A stretch of DNA of 18,812 nucleotides from an uncultured Caldimonas sp. (GCF_946480305.1 NZ_CAMLJQ010000062.1:1-18812); one strand, 5' to 3'; numbered from the stretch's first letter, positions 1 to 10,330 are shown. The notes: generated by a model from the sequence alone, not told the origin. Numbers and translations are program-made.

Positions 1-454
1 TCAGGTCGATGCCGGTCTGGCCGTGATAGTCCTCGTGCAGCGACTTGCCGGCGTCTTCCTCCAGGTGCGCGCGGGTCAGTCGCACGCTGTAGGGCTCGTC
101 GCCGACATAGAACTCGATCGCACCGCCCTGCACCACCGGGATCTCGTACTGGCTGATCTGGTAGCCCTTGGGCAGGTCCGGGTAGAAGTAGTTCTTGCGC
201 GCGAAGATCGACAGCGGCGCCACGTGCGCGCCCACCGCGAGACCGAAGCGAATGGCGCGTTCAACCGCTGCCTTGTTCATCACCGGCAGCGTGCCGGGCA
301 GCGCCAGGTCGACCGGGCAGGCCTGCGTGTTGGGCTCGGCACCGAACTGCGTGCTCGCGCCGGAAAAGATCTTCGACTGCGTCGACAGCTGCGCGTGCGT
401 CTCGAGGCCGATCACCACCTCGTAGCCGCGCACCAGTTTGCTCTTGGTGCTCAT
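1..454 (-). CDS. gatB: Aspartyl/glutamyl-tRNA(Asn/Gln) amidotransferase subunit B, N-terminal part (cut by window edge)
   Basis: The first 151 codons of GatB are present and the rest lies beyond base 1. GatB binds the misacylated Glu-tRNA(Gln) or Asp-tRNA(Asn), phosphorylates the side-chain carboxyl and accepts ammonia channelled from GatA. The visible part starts [18 protein letters not shown] and carries the family's early conserved stretches: the [10 protein letters not shown] segment, [18 protein letters not shown] and the acidic [13 protein letters not shown]. The start ATG (454-452) comes one base after the gatA stop (TGA-G-ATG), so translation is very probably coupled to gatA. It is the last visible gene of the gatCAB operon. 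Identity is certain from the sequence; nothing can be said about the C-terminal helical and YqeY-like domains, which are outside the window. Confidence 0.96.
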   Translation of the reverse strand, partial: MSTKSKLVRGYEVVIGLETHAQLSTQSKIFSGASTQFGAEPNTQACPVDLALPGTLPVMNKAAVERAIRFGLAVGAHVAPLSIFARKNYFYPDLPKGYQISQYEIPVVQGGAIEFYVGDEPYSVRLTRAHLEEDAGKSLHEDYHGQTGIDL

Positions 455-455
455 C

Positions 456-1937
456 TCAATACCCTTGCGGTGCGCGGAGGTGAAAGTCGGTGGCCTGCTG
501 GAAGGCATGCGCGACGTGCAGCAGCTCGCCTTCCTTCCAGTAGTTGCCGATCAGTTGCAGTCCCACCGGCATGCCGCCTTCGCCGAAACCGGCCGGCACG
601 CTCATGCCGGGCAGGCCGGCCAGGCTGGCGGGCAGCGTGAAGATGTCGGCGAGGTAGTTGGCCACCGGGTCGGACTTGCCGCCGATCTTCCAGGCCACCG
701 TGGGCGACACGGGGCCGGCGATCACGTCGCATTGCTTAAAAGCCGCCTGGAAGTCGTCCGCGATCATGCGGCGCAGCTTCTGCGCCTGCAGGTAGTAGGC
801 GTCGTAGTAGCCATGGCTCAGCACGTAGGTGCCGATCATGATGCGGCGCTTGACCTCGTCGCCGAAGCCCTCAGACCGGCTCTTCTTGTACATGTCGAGC
901 AGGTCCTTGTACTCCTTCGCGCGGTGGCCGTAGCGCACCCCATCGAAGCGGCTCAGGTTCGAGCTGGCCTCGGCCGGCGCGATGATGTAGTACACCGGAA
1001 TCGACAGCTCGGTGCGTGGCAGCGAGACGTCCACCAGCGTCGCGCCGAGCTTCTCGAACTCGGCCAGCGACGCGCGCACCGCCTGCGAAACGTCGGCGGC
1101 GACGCCCTCGCCGAAGAACTCCTTCGGCAGGCCGATGCGCAGGCCCTTCAGCGGTTGAGCGGCCGTGGCGCCTTCGCGCACCGAACGCAGCGCCGCCGCG
1201 AAGTCGTCCACCGGCCGGTCGGCCGACGTGGCATCGCGCTCGTCGAAGCCGCTCATCGCCTGCAGCAGCAGCGCGCAATCTTCGGCGGTGCGCGCCATCG
1301 GGCCGGCCTGGTCGAGGCTGGACGCGAACGCGATCATCCCGTAGCGCGAACAGCGACCGTAGGTCGGCTTGATGCCGGTGACGTTGCACAGCGAGGCCGG
1401 CTGGCGCACCGAGCCGCCCGTGTCGGTGCCGGTAGCGGCCGGCACCAGCCCGGCCGCCACCGCGGCGGCCGAGCCGCCCGAGGAACCGCCGGTGATGCGT
1501 GTCGTGTCCCACGGGTTGCGTGCCACACCGTAGGCCGAGTTCTCGTTGCTGCCGCCCATCGCGAACTCGTCGCAGTTGAGCTTGCCGAGCGTCACGGCAC
1601 CAGCGCCGGCCAGCTTCGCCACCACGGTGGCGTCGAACGGGCTGCGGTAGCCGGCCAACATCTTCGAGGCGGCCGTGCTGGGAAAGGCGGTCGTGACGTA
1701 GATGTCCTTGTGGGCCAGCGGCACCCCCGTCAGCGGGCCCGCCGGTCCTTGCGCGCGCCGAGCGTCGGCCGCTTCGGCCTGCTTCAGCGCGACCGACTCG
1801 TCGGTGCACAGGAAGGCGCCAAGCTGTTCATGCTTCGCAACCCGTGCAAGAAAGTGCTTCGTCAATTCGACGCTCGAGACGGCTTTCGCGTCCAGCTGGC
1901 GGCCGAGTTCGGCCACCGTCATGCGGTGCAGATCCAT
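456..1937 (-). CDS. gatA: Aspartyl/glutamyl-tRNA(Asn/Gln) amidotransferase subunit A (amidase)
   Basis: This is a 493-residue amidase-signature enzyme. It hydrolyses glutamine to release the ammonia that GatB uses to convert Glu-tRNA(Gln) or Asp-tRNA(Asn) to the amide form in the cytoplasm. The Ser-cisSer-Lys triad is visible: Lys77 in AHKD, cis-Ser152 in the [11 protein letters not shown] stretch, and nucleophile Ser176 in DTGGSVRQP. Family features such as [19 protein letters not shown] and the C-terminal [11 protein letters not shown] are intact, and length is normal. The start ATG at 1937 has an AAGGGG ribosome-binding site about 8 bases upstream that overlaps the end of gatC, 12 bases away. 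The stop is one base before gatB. All expected residues are present, so the enzyme should be active. Confidence 0.97.
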   Translation of the reverse strand: MDLHRMTVAELGRQLDAKAVSSVELTKHFLARVAKHEQLGAFLCTDESVALKQAEAADARRAQGPAGPLTGVPLAHKDIYVTTAFPSTAASKMLAGYRSPFDATVVAKLAGAGAVTLGKLNCDEFAMGGSNENSAYGVARNPWDTTRITGGSSGGSAAAVAAGLVPAATGTDTGGSVRQPASLCNVTGIKPTYGRCSRYGMIAFASSLDQAGPMARTAEDCALLLQAMSGFDERDATSADRPVDDFAAALRSVREGATAAQPLKGLRIGLPKEFFGEGVAADVSQAVRASLAEFEKLGATLVDVSLPRTELSIPVYYIIAPAEASSNLSRFDGVRYGHRAKEYKDLLDMYKKSRSEGFGDEVKRRIMIGTYVLSHGYYDAYYLQAQKLRRMIADDFQAAFKQCDVIAGPVSPTVAWKIGGKSDPVANYLADIFTLPASLAGLPGMSVPAGFGEGGMPVGLQLIGNYWKEGELLHVAHAFQQATDFHLRAPQGY

Positions 1938-1949
1938 CGCTGCGGCCCC

Positions 1950-2249
1950 TTACTCGATGACCTTGGGCACGAGGAAGAGCCCGTCTTCCACGGCCGGTGC
2001 GCTGCGCTGGTTCGCCTCGCGCTGGTCGGTCTCGGTGACCGCGTCCTCGCGCAGGCGCAGGGCCACGTCCTGCACGGCCGACAGCGGCGTGTAGAGCGGC
2101 TCGACACCGGTCGTGTCGACCGCGCGCATCTGCTCGACGATGGAGAAAAAGCCGTTGAGCTGCTGCAGCATCGCCGCCTGTTCCTCGCCGCTCAGCTCGA
2201 GCCGGGCGAGATGGGCGATGCGGCTGACGTCATCTGAAGTCAGGGCCAT
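1950..2249 (-). CDS. gatC: Aspartyl/glutamyl-tRNA(Asn/Gln) amidotransferase subunit C
   Basis: GatC is a small subunit (99 residues) that wraps around GatA and GatB and stabilises the transamidosome. The sequence begins [19 protein letters not shown], the usual GatC opening helix, and ends with the typical [13 protein letters not shown]. The frame is open eleven codons further upstream to base 2282, but the ATG at 2249 matches the normal family start and is preferred. No clear Shine-Dalgarno sequence precedes it. It is the first gene of gatCAB and is transcribed divergently from mreB, an arrangement common in Burkholderiales. The presence of gatCAB suggests the cell makes Gln-tRNA(Gln) and/or Asn-tRNA(Asn) by transamidation. 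Confidence 0.95.
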   Translation of the reverse strand: MALTSDDVSRIAHLARLELSGEEQAAMLQQLNGFFSIVEQMRAVDTTGVEPLYTPLSAVQDVALRLREDAVTETDQREANQRSAPAVEDGLFLVPKVIE

Positions 2250-3568
<1,319 letters not shown>

Positions 3569-3589
3569 ACTTTTTCACGTTGGGTGCAG

Positions 3590-3618
3590 AGGCCGACCGC
3601 CCTTCAAACGGTCGGCTT
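3590..3618 (+). terminator. Hairpin between mreB and mreC (partial terminator/attenuator)
   Basis: A perfect 8-bp stem (GCCGACCG at 3592-3599 with CGGTCGGC at 3609-3616) closes a 9-base loop and can be lengthened by a G-U and an A-U pair. It is followed by the T-rich but interrupted TTCGTCGTTTC. It starts 21 bases after the mreB stop and ends before mreC. This looks like a leaky intrinsic terminator or mRNA-stabilising hairpin that would let mreB be made in excess over mreCD, which fits the known need for more MreB. The interrupted U-tract argues against full termination. Confidence 0.6.
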
Positions 3619-3641
3619 CGTCGTTTCTAAAGAGTCACCTC

Positions 3642-4556
3642 ATGCCCCTGGGCACCCTCGACCGGACCCCACCGCCCTTCTTCAAGCAAGGGCCGTCGGC
3701 CCTGACGCGCCTGATGTTCTTCGCGGCGCTGGCCTTCTTCCTGATGGTGGCGGACACGCGGCTCAACATCACGCAGCCGCTGCGCGCGGTGGTGGCCACG
3801 GTGCTGCACCCGCTGCAGCGCGCGCTGCTGGTGCCGGTGGAAATGGTGAGCTCGGGCGGTGCCTACTTCGATGGCATCAAGGAGGCGCGGGCCAACGAAG
3901 CAGCCGCCATGCGCCGGCTCACCGAGCAGGCCGAGCGCATCAGCCGGGTCGAGCTGCTGGAGCGCGAGAACGCACAGCTGCGCGCCCTGCTCGCGCTGCG
4001 CCCCGCGGTGCGCGCCCAGACGCAGGCCGCCGAGGTGCTCTACGACACGCCCGACCCGTTCAGCCGCCGGGTGGTGGTGGACATCGGCAGCACGCACGGC
4101 GTGGTGCGCGGCTCGCCGGTGATCGATGCCAACGGCGTGCTCGGCCAGGTGACGCGTGTCTACCCGCTCACCTCCGAAGTGACCTTGCTGACCGACCGCG
4201 AGGCGCTGATCCCCATCCTGAACACCCGCACGATGGTGCGCGGCGTGGCCTACGGCGACCCGGCCAACGAGGCGATGGAGCTGCGCTTCATGGCCACCAA
4301 CGCCGACGTGCAGGAAGGCGACCTGCTGAGCACCTCGGGTGTCGACGGCGTCTACCCCCCCGGGCTGGCCGTGGCGCGCGTCACCAAGGTCGACCGGCGC
4401 GCCGACTCGGCCTTCGCGAAGATCGCGCTGGCACCCGTCAGCTCGCCCGGCAGTGCCCGGCACGTGCTGGTGGTGCAACCCATCGGCCACCAGTTGCCCG
4501 AGCGACCGGCTGTTGAAGCGCCGGCGGCCCCTCAGAAAGCGAGGCCCGCACCATGA
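3642..4556 (+). CDS. mreC: Rod shape-determining protein MreC
   Basis: MreC (304 residues) is a bitopic inner-membrane protein whose periplasmic domain binds and activates PBP2 in the elongasome. The sequence shows a short cytoplasmic N-terminus, one transmembrane helix at about residues 21-38, a coiled coil at about 80-119 (rich in Glu/Arg/Leu, with ELLERENAQLRALLAL), then the double beta-barrel periplasmic domain, with family stretches RRVVVDIGSTHGV and DLLSTSGVDGVYPPGLAVARV. A Pro/Ala-rich tail closes the protein. It starts 73 bases after mreB behind a weak AAAGAG ribosome-binding site. Its stop overlaps the mreD start by four bases (ATGA). Confidence 0.96.
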   Translation: MPLGTLDRTPPPFFKQGPSALTRLMFFAALAFFLMVADTRLNITQPLRAVVATVLHPLQRALLVPVEMVSSGGAYFDGIKEARANEAAAMRRLTEQAERISRVELLERENAQLRALLALRPAVRAQTQAAEVLYDTPDPFSRRVVVDIGSTHGVVRGSPVIDANGVLGQVTRVYPLTSEVTLLTDREALIPILNTRTMVRGVAYGDPANEAMELRFMATNADVQEGDLLSTSGVDGVYPPGLAVARVTKVDRRADSAFAKIALAPVSSPGSARHVLVVQPIGHQLPERPAVEAPAAPQKARPAP

Positions 4557-5071
4557 TGCCGCGCGGTTCCGACCAGCTGCTGCTGCCGGTCAACCCGGTC
4601 TTCATCTGGTTTTCGCTGCTGTTCGCGTTCGCGGTCAACCTCGTGCCGATCGGCAAGACGACCGCGATGCCGGACCTGCTCGCGCTGACGCTCGTCTTCT
4701 GGAACGTGCACCAGCCGCGGCGCGTCGGCATCGGCGCCGCCTTCGCCTTCGGCGTGATGATGGACGTGCACGACGGCGCCCTGCTCGGCCAGCATGCGCT
4801 GGCCTACACGCTGCTGTCGTACTTCGCGATCACGATCCACCGCCGCCTGCTGTGGTTCACGGTGCTGTCGCAGGCGGTGCAGATCCTGCCGCTGTTCTTT
4901 GCCGCGCACGCGGTGGCCGTGATCATTCGACTGTTTGCCGCTGGCGTGTTCCCCGGCTGGGAACTGCTGCTCGCGCCGGTGTTCGAAGCAATGCTGTGGC
5001 CGATCGCCACGTGGCTGCTGCTGGCACCGCAGCGCCGCCCGCCCGACCCGGACGAGAACCGCCCGCTGTAA
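4553..5071 (+). CDS. mreD: Rod shape-determining protein MreD
   Basis: MreD (172 residues) is a polytopic inner-membrane protein that works with MreC in the elongasome; its precise activity is unresolved in general. The sequence is strongly hydrophobic, with about five or six membrane segments separated by short charged loops. It contains the typical AFAFGVMMDVHDGALLGQHAL stretch, where a conserved Asp and Gly-rich turn lie inside the membrane region. It starts within the mreC stop (ATGATG; two possible ATG codons in tandem), so it is translationally coupled. Twenty-five bases separate it from mrdA. Length is normal for the family. Confidence 0.93.
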   Translation: MMPRGSDQLLLPVNPVFIWFSLLFAFAVNLVPIGKTTAMPDLLALTLVFWNVHQPRRVGIGAAFAFGVMMDVHDGALLGQHALAYTLLSYFAITIHRRLLWFTVLSQAVQILPLFFAAHAVAVIIRLFAAGVFPGWELLLAPVFEAMLWPIATWLLLAPQRRPPDPDENRPL

Positions 5072-5096
5072 CCCACTCCCCGTCGGCCCCCCGTCG

Positions 5097-7196
5097 ATGA
5101 CCGAACTCAAGAACGTCGAACTGGAGCTGTCGCGCTTTCGCGCGAGGCTGCTGTTCGCCGCCGCGATGGTGCTGGTGTGCTTCGGGCTCATCTTCGCGCG
5201 GCTGGCCTACCTGCAGGTGATCCGCTACGAGGAGCTCTCGACGCGAGCCGAGAACAACCGCATCGCGGTGGTGCCCATCGTGCCCAACCGCGGGCTCATC
5301 CTCGACCGCAACGGCGTCGTGCTGGCCAACAACTACTCGGCCTACACGCTGGAGCTGACGCCCTCGAAGATCGACGACCTCGACGCGACGATCGACGAGC
5401 TGTCGAAGGTGATCGAGATCTCGGCCTACGACCGGCGCCGCTTCAAGCGGCTGATGGACGAGTCCAAGAGCTTCGAGTCGCTGCCGATCCGCACACGGCT
5501 GTCCGACGAAGAGGTGGCCCGCTTCTCGGTGCAGCGCTACCGCTTTCGCGGCGTGGATATCAAGGCGCGGCTGTTCCGCAATTACCCGCTCGGCGACGTG
5601 GGCGCGCACGTGATCGGCTACATCGGCCGCATCAACCAGGCCGAGAAGGAAAAGATCGACGAATCCGAAGACGCAGCCAACTACCGCGGCACCGATTACA
5701 TCGGCAAGCTCGGTGTCGAGCAGAGCTACGAGCGCGAGCTGCACGGCATCACCGGCTTCGAGGAAGTGGAAACCAGCGCCGGCGGGCGCGCGGTGCGCCG
5801 GCTGCGCTCCAGCCCGGCGACGCCCGGCAACACCGTGGTGCTGTCGATCGACATCAAGCTGCAGGCGCTGGTCGAGCGGCTGTACGGCAACCGGCGCGGT
5901 GCGCTGGTCGCCATCGACCCGCGAAGCGGCGAGGTGCTGGCCTTCGTCAGCAAGCCCACCTTCGACCCCAACCTGTTCGTCGAGGGCATCGACGTCGAGA
6001 ACTGGCGCGCGCTCAACGAATCGCCGGACAAGCCGCTGCTGAACCGCGCCTTGCGCGGCACCTACCCGCCGGGCTCCACCTTCAAGCCCTTCATGGCAAT
6101 GGCTGCGCTCAACACCGGCAAGCGCGCCGCGAACGAGGCCATCCTCGACAACGGCGTGTTCATGTTCGGCAACCACCGCTTCCGCAGCCACGGTGACGGC
6201 GGGCTGGGCATGGTCGACATGCACCGCTCCATCGTCAAGTCGAGCAACGTGTATTACTACTCACTCGCCAACGAGATGGGCGTCGACCTGATGTACGACC
6301 AGCTCGCGCCGTTCGGCTTTGGCCAGATCACCGGCATCGACATCGAGGGCGAGGTGCGCGGGGTGCTGCCGTCCACCGAATGGAAGCGCCGTGCCTACAA
6401 GAAGCCCGAGCAGCAACGCTGGTACGCGGGTGAAACGATCTCGCTGGGCATCGGCCAGGGCTACAACAACTTCACGATGCTGCAGGTGTCGCATGCGATG
6501 GCGACGATGGTCTCGGGCGGCGAGCGGCACACGCCGCACCTCGTGCGCGAGATCCGCGACGTCGTCACGCACGCACGCCGCCCGGTGGGCACTGAGCCGA
6601 TCGAGCCGCTCGACCTCAAGCCCGAACACGTCGACGTGATCAAGCGGGCGATGTACGCGGTGACGCAGGAAGGCACCTCCACCCGCGTGTTCATGGGGGC
6701 CAAGTACCAGAGCGGCGGCAAGACCGGCACTGCCCAGGCGGTGGGCATCCGCCAGAACGAGAAGTACAACGCCGCGCGCATGGCCGAATACCTGCGCGAC
6801 CACTCGCTGTACGTGGCCTTCGCGCCGGTCGACAACCCGACCATCGCGCTTGCGGTGATCGTCGAGAACGCAGGCTTCGGTGCCCAGGCCGCCGCACCCA
6901 TTGCGCGGCGCGTGCTCGACTACTGGGTCACCGGCACCTACCCCAGCGAGGAAGACATCGCCGCCACCCAGCGCGGCGAAACGGCGGCCCCCATCGGCAC
7001 GCCGAGGCTGGCCTCCGAGGTGCCGCTGCCATCGCCGGTGGCGGCAGTTCCGTCGACCGGCGGGGCTGTGCTGCCCGTCTCGGCGCCGGCGCCTGCCGCG
7101 TCCGCGCCCGCTCCCGCGGCTTCCGCCCCCACCGCCCCTGCCACGCCGGTGCCGGCGGCGCAGGTCACGCCCGTTTCCACGCCCGCGTCCCGATGA
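5097..7196 (+). CDS. mrdA: Penicillin-binding protein 2 (peptidoglycan D,D-transpeptidase MrdA)
   Basis: PBP2 (699 residues) is the class B transpeptidase that cross-links new glycan strands during lateral-wall growth, paired with RodA. A single N-terminal membrane anchor (about residues 16-36) is followed by the PBP dimerisation domain (about 60-230) and the transpeptidase domain. Active-site motifs are intact: S327-T-F-K330 in PPGSTFKPF, S382-S-N384 in KSSNVYYY, and K542-T-G544 in SGGKTGTAQ. Beyond the catalytic domain is an unusual tail of about 65 residues, rich in Ala, Pro, Ser and Val, with APAPAAS repeats, probably a disordered periplasmic extension. The ATG at 5097 gives the standard start; there is no obvious ribosome-binding site. 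The stop overlaps the rodA start (ATGA). Confidence 0.97.
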   Translation: MTELKNVELELSRFRARLLFAAAMVLVCFGLIFARLAYLQVIRYEELSTRAENNRIAVVPIVPNRGLILDRNGVVLANNYSAYTLELTPSKIDDLDATIDELSKVIEISAYDRRRFKRLMDESKSFESLPIRTRLSDEEVARFSVQRYRFRGVDIKARLFRNYPLGDVGAHVIGYIGRINQAEKEKIDESEDAANYRGTDYIGKLGVEQSYERELHGITGFEEVETSAGGRAVRRLRSSPATPGNTVVLSIDIKLQALVERLYGNRRGALVAIDPRSGEVLAFVSKPTFDPNLFVEGIDVENWRALNESPDKPLLNRALRGTYPPGSTFKPFMAMAALNTGKRAANEAILDNGVFMFGNHRFRSHGDGGLGMVDMHRSIVKSSNVYYYSLANEMGVDLMYDQLAPFGFGQITGIDIEGEVRGVLPSTEWKRRAYKKPEQQRWYAGETISLGIGQGYNNFTMLQVSHAMATMVSGGERHTPHLVREIRDVVTHARRPVGTEPIEPLDLKPEHVDVIKRAMYAVTQEGTSTRVFMGAKYQSGGKTGTAQAVGIRQNEKYNAARMAEYLRDHSLYVAFAPVDNPTIALAVIVENAGFGAQAAAPIARRVLDYWVTGTYPSEEDIAATQRGETAAPIGTPRLASEVPLPSPVAAVPSTGGAVLPVSAPAPAASAPAPAASAPTAPATPVPAAQVTPVSTPASR

Positions 7197-8350
7197 ACGT
7201 CGCCTTTGAACGCCCTTCGCTGTGGCAGCGCGCCAAGCCGATCTTCCTCGGCTTCGACGGCTGGCTCGCCCTCGCGGTGCTGCTGCTGTGCGGCGCGGGG
7301 TTGCTGATCATGTATTCGGCCGGTTTCGACCACGGCTCGCGCTTCGTCGACCACGGCCGCAACATGCTGATCGCGCTGGCGGTCGTGTTCCTCGTGGCGC
7401 AGGTGTCGCCGCAGAAGCTGATGGCGATCGCGGTGCCGCTGTACGTGGCCGGCGTCGTGTTGCTCGTCGGCGTGGAGCTGTTCGGCATCACGCGCAAGGG
7501 CGCGACGCGCTGGCTCAACATCGGCGTCACCGTCATCCAGCCGAGCGAATTGCTGAAGATCGCGCTGCCGCTCATGCTCGCGTGGTGGTTCCAGCGCCGC
7601 GAGGGGCAGCTGCGCACGCCCGACTTCCTGGTGGCCGCCATGATCCTCGCGGTGCCGGTCGTGCTGATCATGAAGCAGCCGGACCTCGGCACCTCGCTGC
7701 TGGTGCTCTCGGGCGGCTTGTTCGTGATCTTCTTCGCCGGCCTGTCGTGGAAGCTGATCATCCCGGTGCTGGCCACCGGCGTGATCGCCATCTCCGCGCT
7801 GGTGCTGTCGGAAGACCGCATCTGCGCCCCCGGCGTCGACTGGCCGGTGCTGCACGAGTATCAGAAGGGCCGCGTCTGCACGCTGCTGGACCCCACCAAG
7901 GACCCGCTCGGCAAGGGCTTCCACACGCTGCAGGGCATGATCGCGATCGGCTCCGGCGGCCTCACCGGCAAGGGCTTCATGAAGGGCACGCAGACCCACC
8001 TGGAGTTCATCCCGGAGCGCACCACCGACTTCATCTTCGCGGCCTACTCGGAAGAATTCGGCCTCGCCGGCAACGTGGCACTGCTGCTCGGTTTCATCTT
8101 CCTGATCTTCCGCGGGCTCGTGATCGCGGGCGAGGCGCCCACGCTGTTCTCGCGCCTGCTCGCCGGCGCGGTGACGCTGATCTTCTTCACCTATGCCTTC
8201 GTCAACATGGGCATGGTCAGCGGCATCCTGCCGGTGGTGGGCGTGCCGCTGCCCTTCATCAGCTACGGCGGCACCGCGATGGTCACGCTCGGCCTGGGGG
8301 TCGGCATCCTGATGTCGATCGCGAAGAGCCGGCGACTGATGGTGTCCTGA
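7193..8350 (+). CDS. rodA: Peptidoglycan glycosyltransferase RodA (SEDS family)
   Basis: RodA (385 residues) is the SEDS-family polymerase that links lipid II into glycan strands in the inner membrane, in complex with PBP2. About ten transmembrane segments are visible. The FtsW/RodA/SpoVE signature lies in NMGMVSGILPVVGVPLPFISYGG near the C-terminus. The catalytic Asp of the large periplasmic loop is Asp279 in ERTTDFIFAAYSEEFG, and Asp164 in KQPDLGTS and the RWLNIG segment are conserved. The periplasmic loop before LLDPTKDPLGKGFH carries two cysteines (Cys211, Cys229) that might form a disulfide. It overlaps mrdA by four bases. Its stop is only three bases from the end of the converging kinase gene, with no room for a terminator. 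Confidence 0.97.
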   Translation: MNVAFERPSLWQRAKPIFLGFDGWLALAVLLLCGAGLLIMYSAGFDHGSRFVDHGRNMLIALAVVFLVAQVSPQKLMAIAVPLYVAGVVLLVGVELFGITRKGATRWLNIGVTVIQPSELLKIALPLMLAWWFQRREGQLRTPDFLVAAMILAVPVVLIMKQPDLGTSLLVLSGGLFVIFFAGLSWKLIIPVLATGVIAISALVLSEDRICAPGVDWPVLHEYQKGRVCTLLDPTKDPLGKGFHTLQGMIAIGSGGLTGKGFMKGTQTHLEFIPERTTDFIFAAYSEEFGLAGNVALLLGFIFLIFRGLVIAGEAPTLFSRLLAGAVTLIFFTYAFVNMGMVSGILPVVGVPLPFISYGGTAMVTLGLGVGILMSIAKSRRLMVS

Positions 8351-8353
8351 AGG

Positions 8354-10330
8354 TCATGCGGCGGCGCCAGGTGAGAGGTGCCGGTCCAGCGTCGCAAGAA
8401 ACTGCTTCACGTCCAGCGGTTTGACGAGGTAGGCCGCCAGCCCTTGCGCCAAGGCGGCGCGGATGTCTTCGGCATAGGCGCTGGCCGAGCAGGCGATCAC
8501 CGGCACATCTCGCGTGAGCGGGTCGGACTGCAGCGCGTCGAACACGGCCTGCCCGCTCATGTCGGGCAGCAGCATGTCCAGCACCACCAGGTCGGGCCGC
8601 TGCTCGCGCGCCATCTGCAGCCCCTGCCCGCCGGTGGTGGCGTAGCGCACCTGCAGCGCGGGCCGCAGCGCGAACATGCTCTCGAGCAGCAGCCGGTTGA
8701 CCTCGTTGTCCTCGATGCACAGCACATTGCCAGGATGCGCCGGCCAGCCCAGCGAGCCGAACTCCGACGCCGCCTGGTCGCTGGCGACGGCGTCCAGCGG
8801 TGCGGCCTGCAGCTCGATCGAGAAGGTGCTGCCCTCGCCGGGCGTACTGCTCACGCCAATGGAGCCGTCCATGCGCCGCAGCAGCGCCCGCGTGAGCGAG
8901 AGTCCGAGTCCCGTCCCCTGCACGGTGCCATGCTCGGCACCGAGGCGGTTCAACGGCTGGAAGATCTCTTCCATCCGATCGCTCGCCACGCCGCAGCCCT
9001 CGTCGATGAAGTCGATCCGCACACGCCCGTGCCGGGCCGGGTGCCGCCGCACGAGCAAGGCGCCGTCGTGCCGGTTGTACTTGATGCCGTTCGACAGGAC
9101 GTTGAGCACGCACTGCAGCAACCGCGTGCGGTCACCCCACACCGCCACCGGCCCGGGCGTGTGCAGCACCGCCACCGCCACCCGGTGCGAGCGGGCGATG
9201 GGGCCGACCAGTTGCACCGCCTCCTCGAGCAGCGCGTCCACGTCCACGGGCTGCCGTGTCAGCGCGAGGCCGCCGGATTCGACGAGCGACAGGTCGAGCA
9301 GGTCGTTGATGAGCTGCAGCAGGTGGTCGCTCGCCTGCAGGATCAGCTCCGGATAGCGTCGCACCTCCTCGGGCAACGAACGGCCCGCCCGCTCCTGCAG
9401 CAGCTGCGAAAAGCCGACGATCGCGTTCAGCGGCGTGCGCAGCTCGTGGCTCATGTGAGACAGGAACTGCGTCTTCGCGTGACTCAGCTCTTCGAGCTCG
9501 CGCTTCTCGCTCTCGAGCTGCTGTGCGCGCTTGCGGTCCGTGACGTCCTGGGTGAAGCCGCTGCTGCGCAGCGGTTGGCCGTCATCCGCATAGGTCGTGA
9601 CGCCCCGCTCGAGCATCCACCGCACCTGGCCGTCGGGCCGCACCACGCGGTGCTCCACCTCGTAAGGCTGCCGGCTCTGCAGCGAGCGGCGAAAGGCGGT
9701 GTCGACGGCCTCTCGGTCGTCCGGATGGACCTGGCGCAGGAAGTCCTCGTAGCCGCCGCCGAAGCCGTCGCTTCGCATGCCAAGCAGCTCGTACAGCCCC
9801 TCGGACCACACCACGCGGCCCGTCGTGTGGTCCATCTCCCAGCTGCCCATGCGTGCCAGCAGCAGTGCCTGCTCCAGCATGCGCCGTTGTTCGAGCAAGG
9901 CCTGCTCGTAGCGCTTGCGCTCCGTCACGTCGGATTCGATCGCGACGAAATGCTGCACGCGGCCGTGTGGGTCGCGCACCGGCTGGATGTTGAGCGAGAC
10001 CCAGAACTCGCGCCCCTGCTTGGTGTAGTTGACGAGCTCGATGTCGCAGACCGGCTCGCCTCGCGCCAGCAACTCGCGCAACCGCGCGGCGACGCGACGG
10101 TCGGTCCGCGGGCCCTGCAGATAGCTGCCGGGCTTGCGACCGCGCACTTCGTCGAGCGTCCAGCCCGTCACGTCGGTGTACGCCTGGTTCACCCACTCGA
10201 CTTCGCCCGCTGCGTTGGTGACCACCACCATGTTGCTCGTGTGTTCCACCACGAGCTGGAACTTGCGCAAGTCGTCGAGTGCGCCCTGATGAGGGCCGGC
10301 GGTATCGCCCGGGTCTGCGGCATGGGGCAC
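8354..10330 (-). CDS. Hybrid sensor histidine kinase (PAS-PAS-HisKA-HATPase_c-REC)
   Basis: This 658-residue protein has no obvious signal peptide or membrane helix, so it is probably a cytoplasmic sensor. PAS-PAC 1 (about 20-138) resembles the LOV type, with GRKPGSYLQGPRTD, but lacks the photoactive Cys. PAS 2 (about 150-268) has the WEMDHTTGRVVWS / HPDDR pattern of the PAS_3 class. A short coiled linker leads to HisKA with phospho-acceptor His295 (SHMSHELRTPLNAI). The ATPase domain shows N414, DEGCG (443-447) and GTGLGL (472-477). A C-terminal receiver has Glu540/Asp541, phospho-acceptor Asp585 and Lys637. The start is GTG at 10330: an in-frame TAG lies two codons upstream, a GGAGCGAGG ribosome-binding site precedes it, and the next in-frame ATG is codon 34, inside PAS 1. 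No output regulator is adjacent, so the target is unknown. Confidence 0.9.
   Translation of the reverse strand: MPHAADPGDTAGPHQGALDDLRKFQLVVEHTSNMVVVTNAAGEVEWVNQAYTDVTGWTLDEVRGRKPGSYLQGPRTDRRVAARLRELLARGEPVCDIELVNYTKQGREFWVSLNIQPVRDPHGRVQHFVAIESDVTERKRYEQALLEQRRMLEQALLLARMGSWEMDHTTGRVVWSEGLYELLGMRSDGFGGGYEDFLRQVHPDDREAVDTAFRRSLQSRQPYEVEHRVVRPDGQVRWMLERGVTTYADDGQPLRSSGFTQDVTDRKRAQQLESEKRELEELSHAKTQFLSHMSHELRTPLNAIVGFSQLLQERAGRSLPEEVRRYPELILQASDHLLQLINDLLDLSLVESGGLALTRQPVDVDALLEEAVQLVGPIARSHRVAVAVLHTPGPVAVWGDRTRLLQCVLNVLSNGIKYNRHDGALLVRRHPARHGRVRIDFIDEGCGVASDRMEEIFQPLNRLGAEHGTVQGTGLGLSLTRALLRRMDGSIGVSSTPGEGSTFSIELQAAPLDAVASDQAASEFGSLGWPAHPGNVLCIEDNEVNRLLLESMFALRPALQVRYATTGGQGLQMAREQRPDLVVLDMLLPDMSGQAVFDALQSDPLTRDVPVIACSASAYAEDIRAALAQGLAAYLVKPLDVKQFLATLDRHLSPGAAA

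Noticed and set aside
438..2237. 599-codon open frame on the plus strand opposite gatA/gatC
   Set aside because: It is antisense to unmistakable gatA and gatC, its product is His/Arg/Ala-rich without family features, and long antisense frames are expected in DNA this GC-rich.
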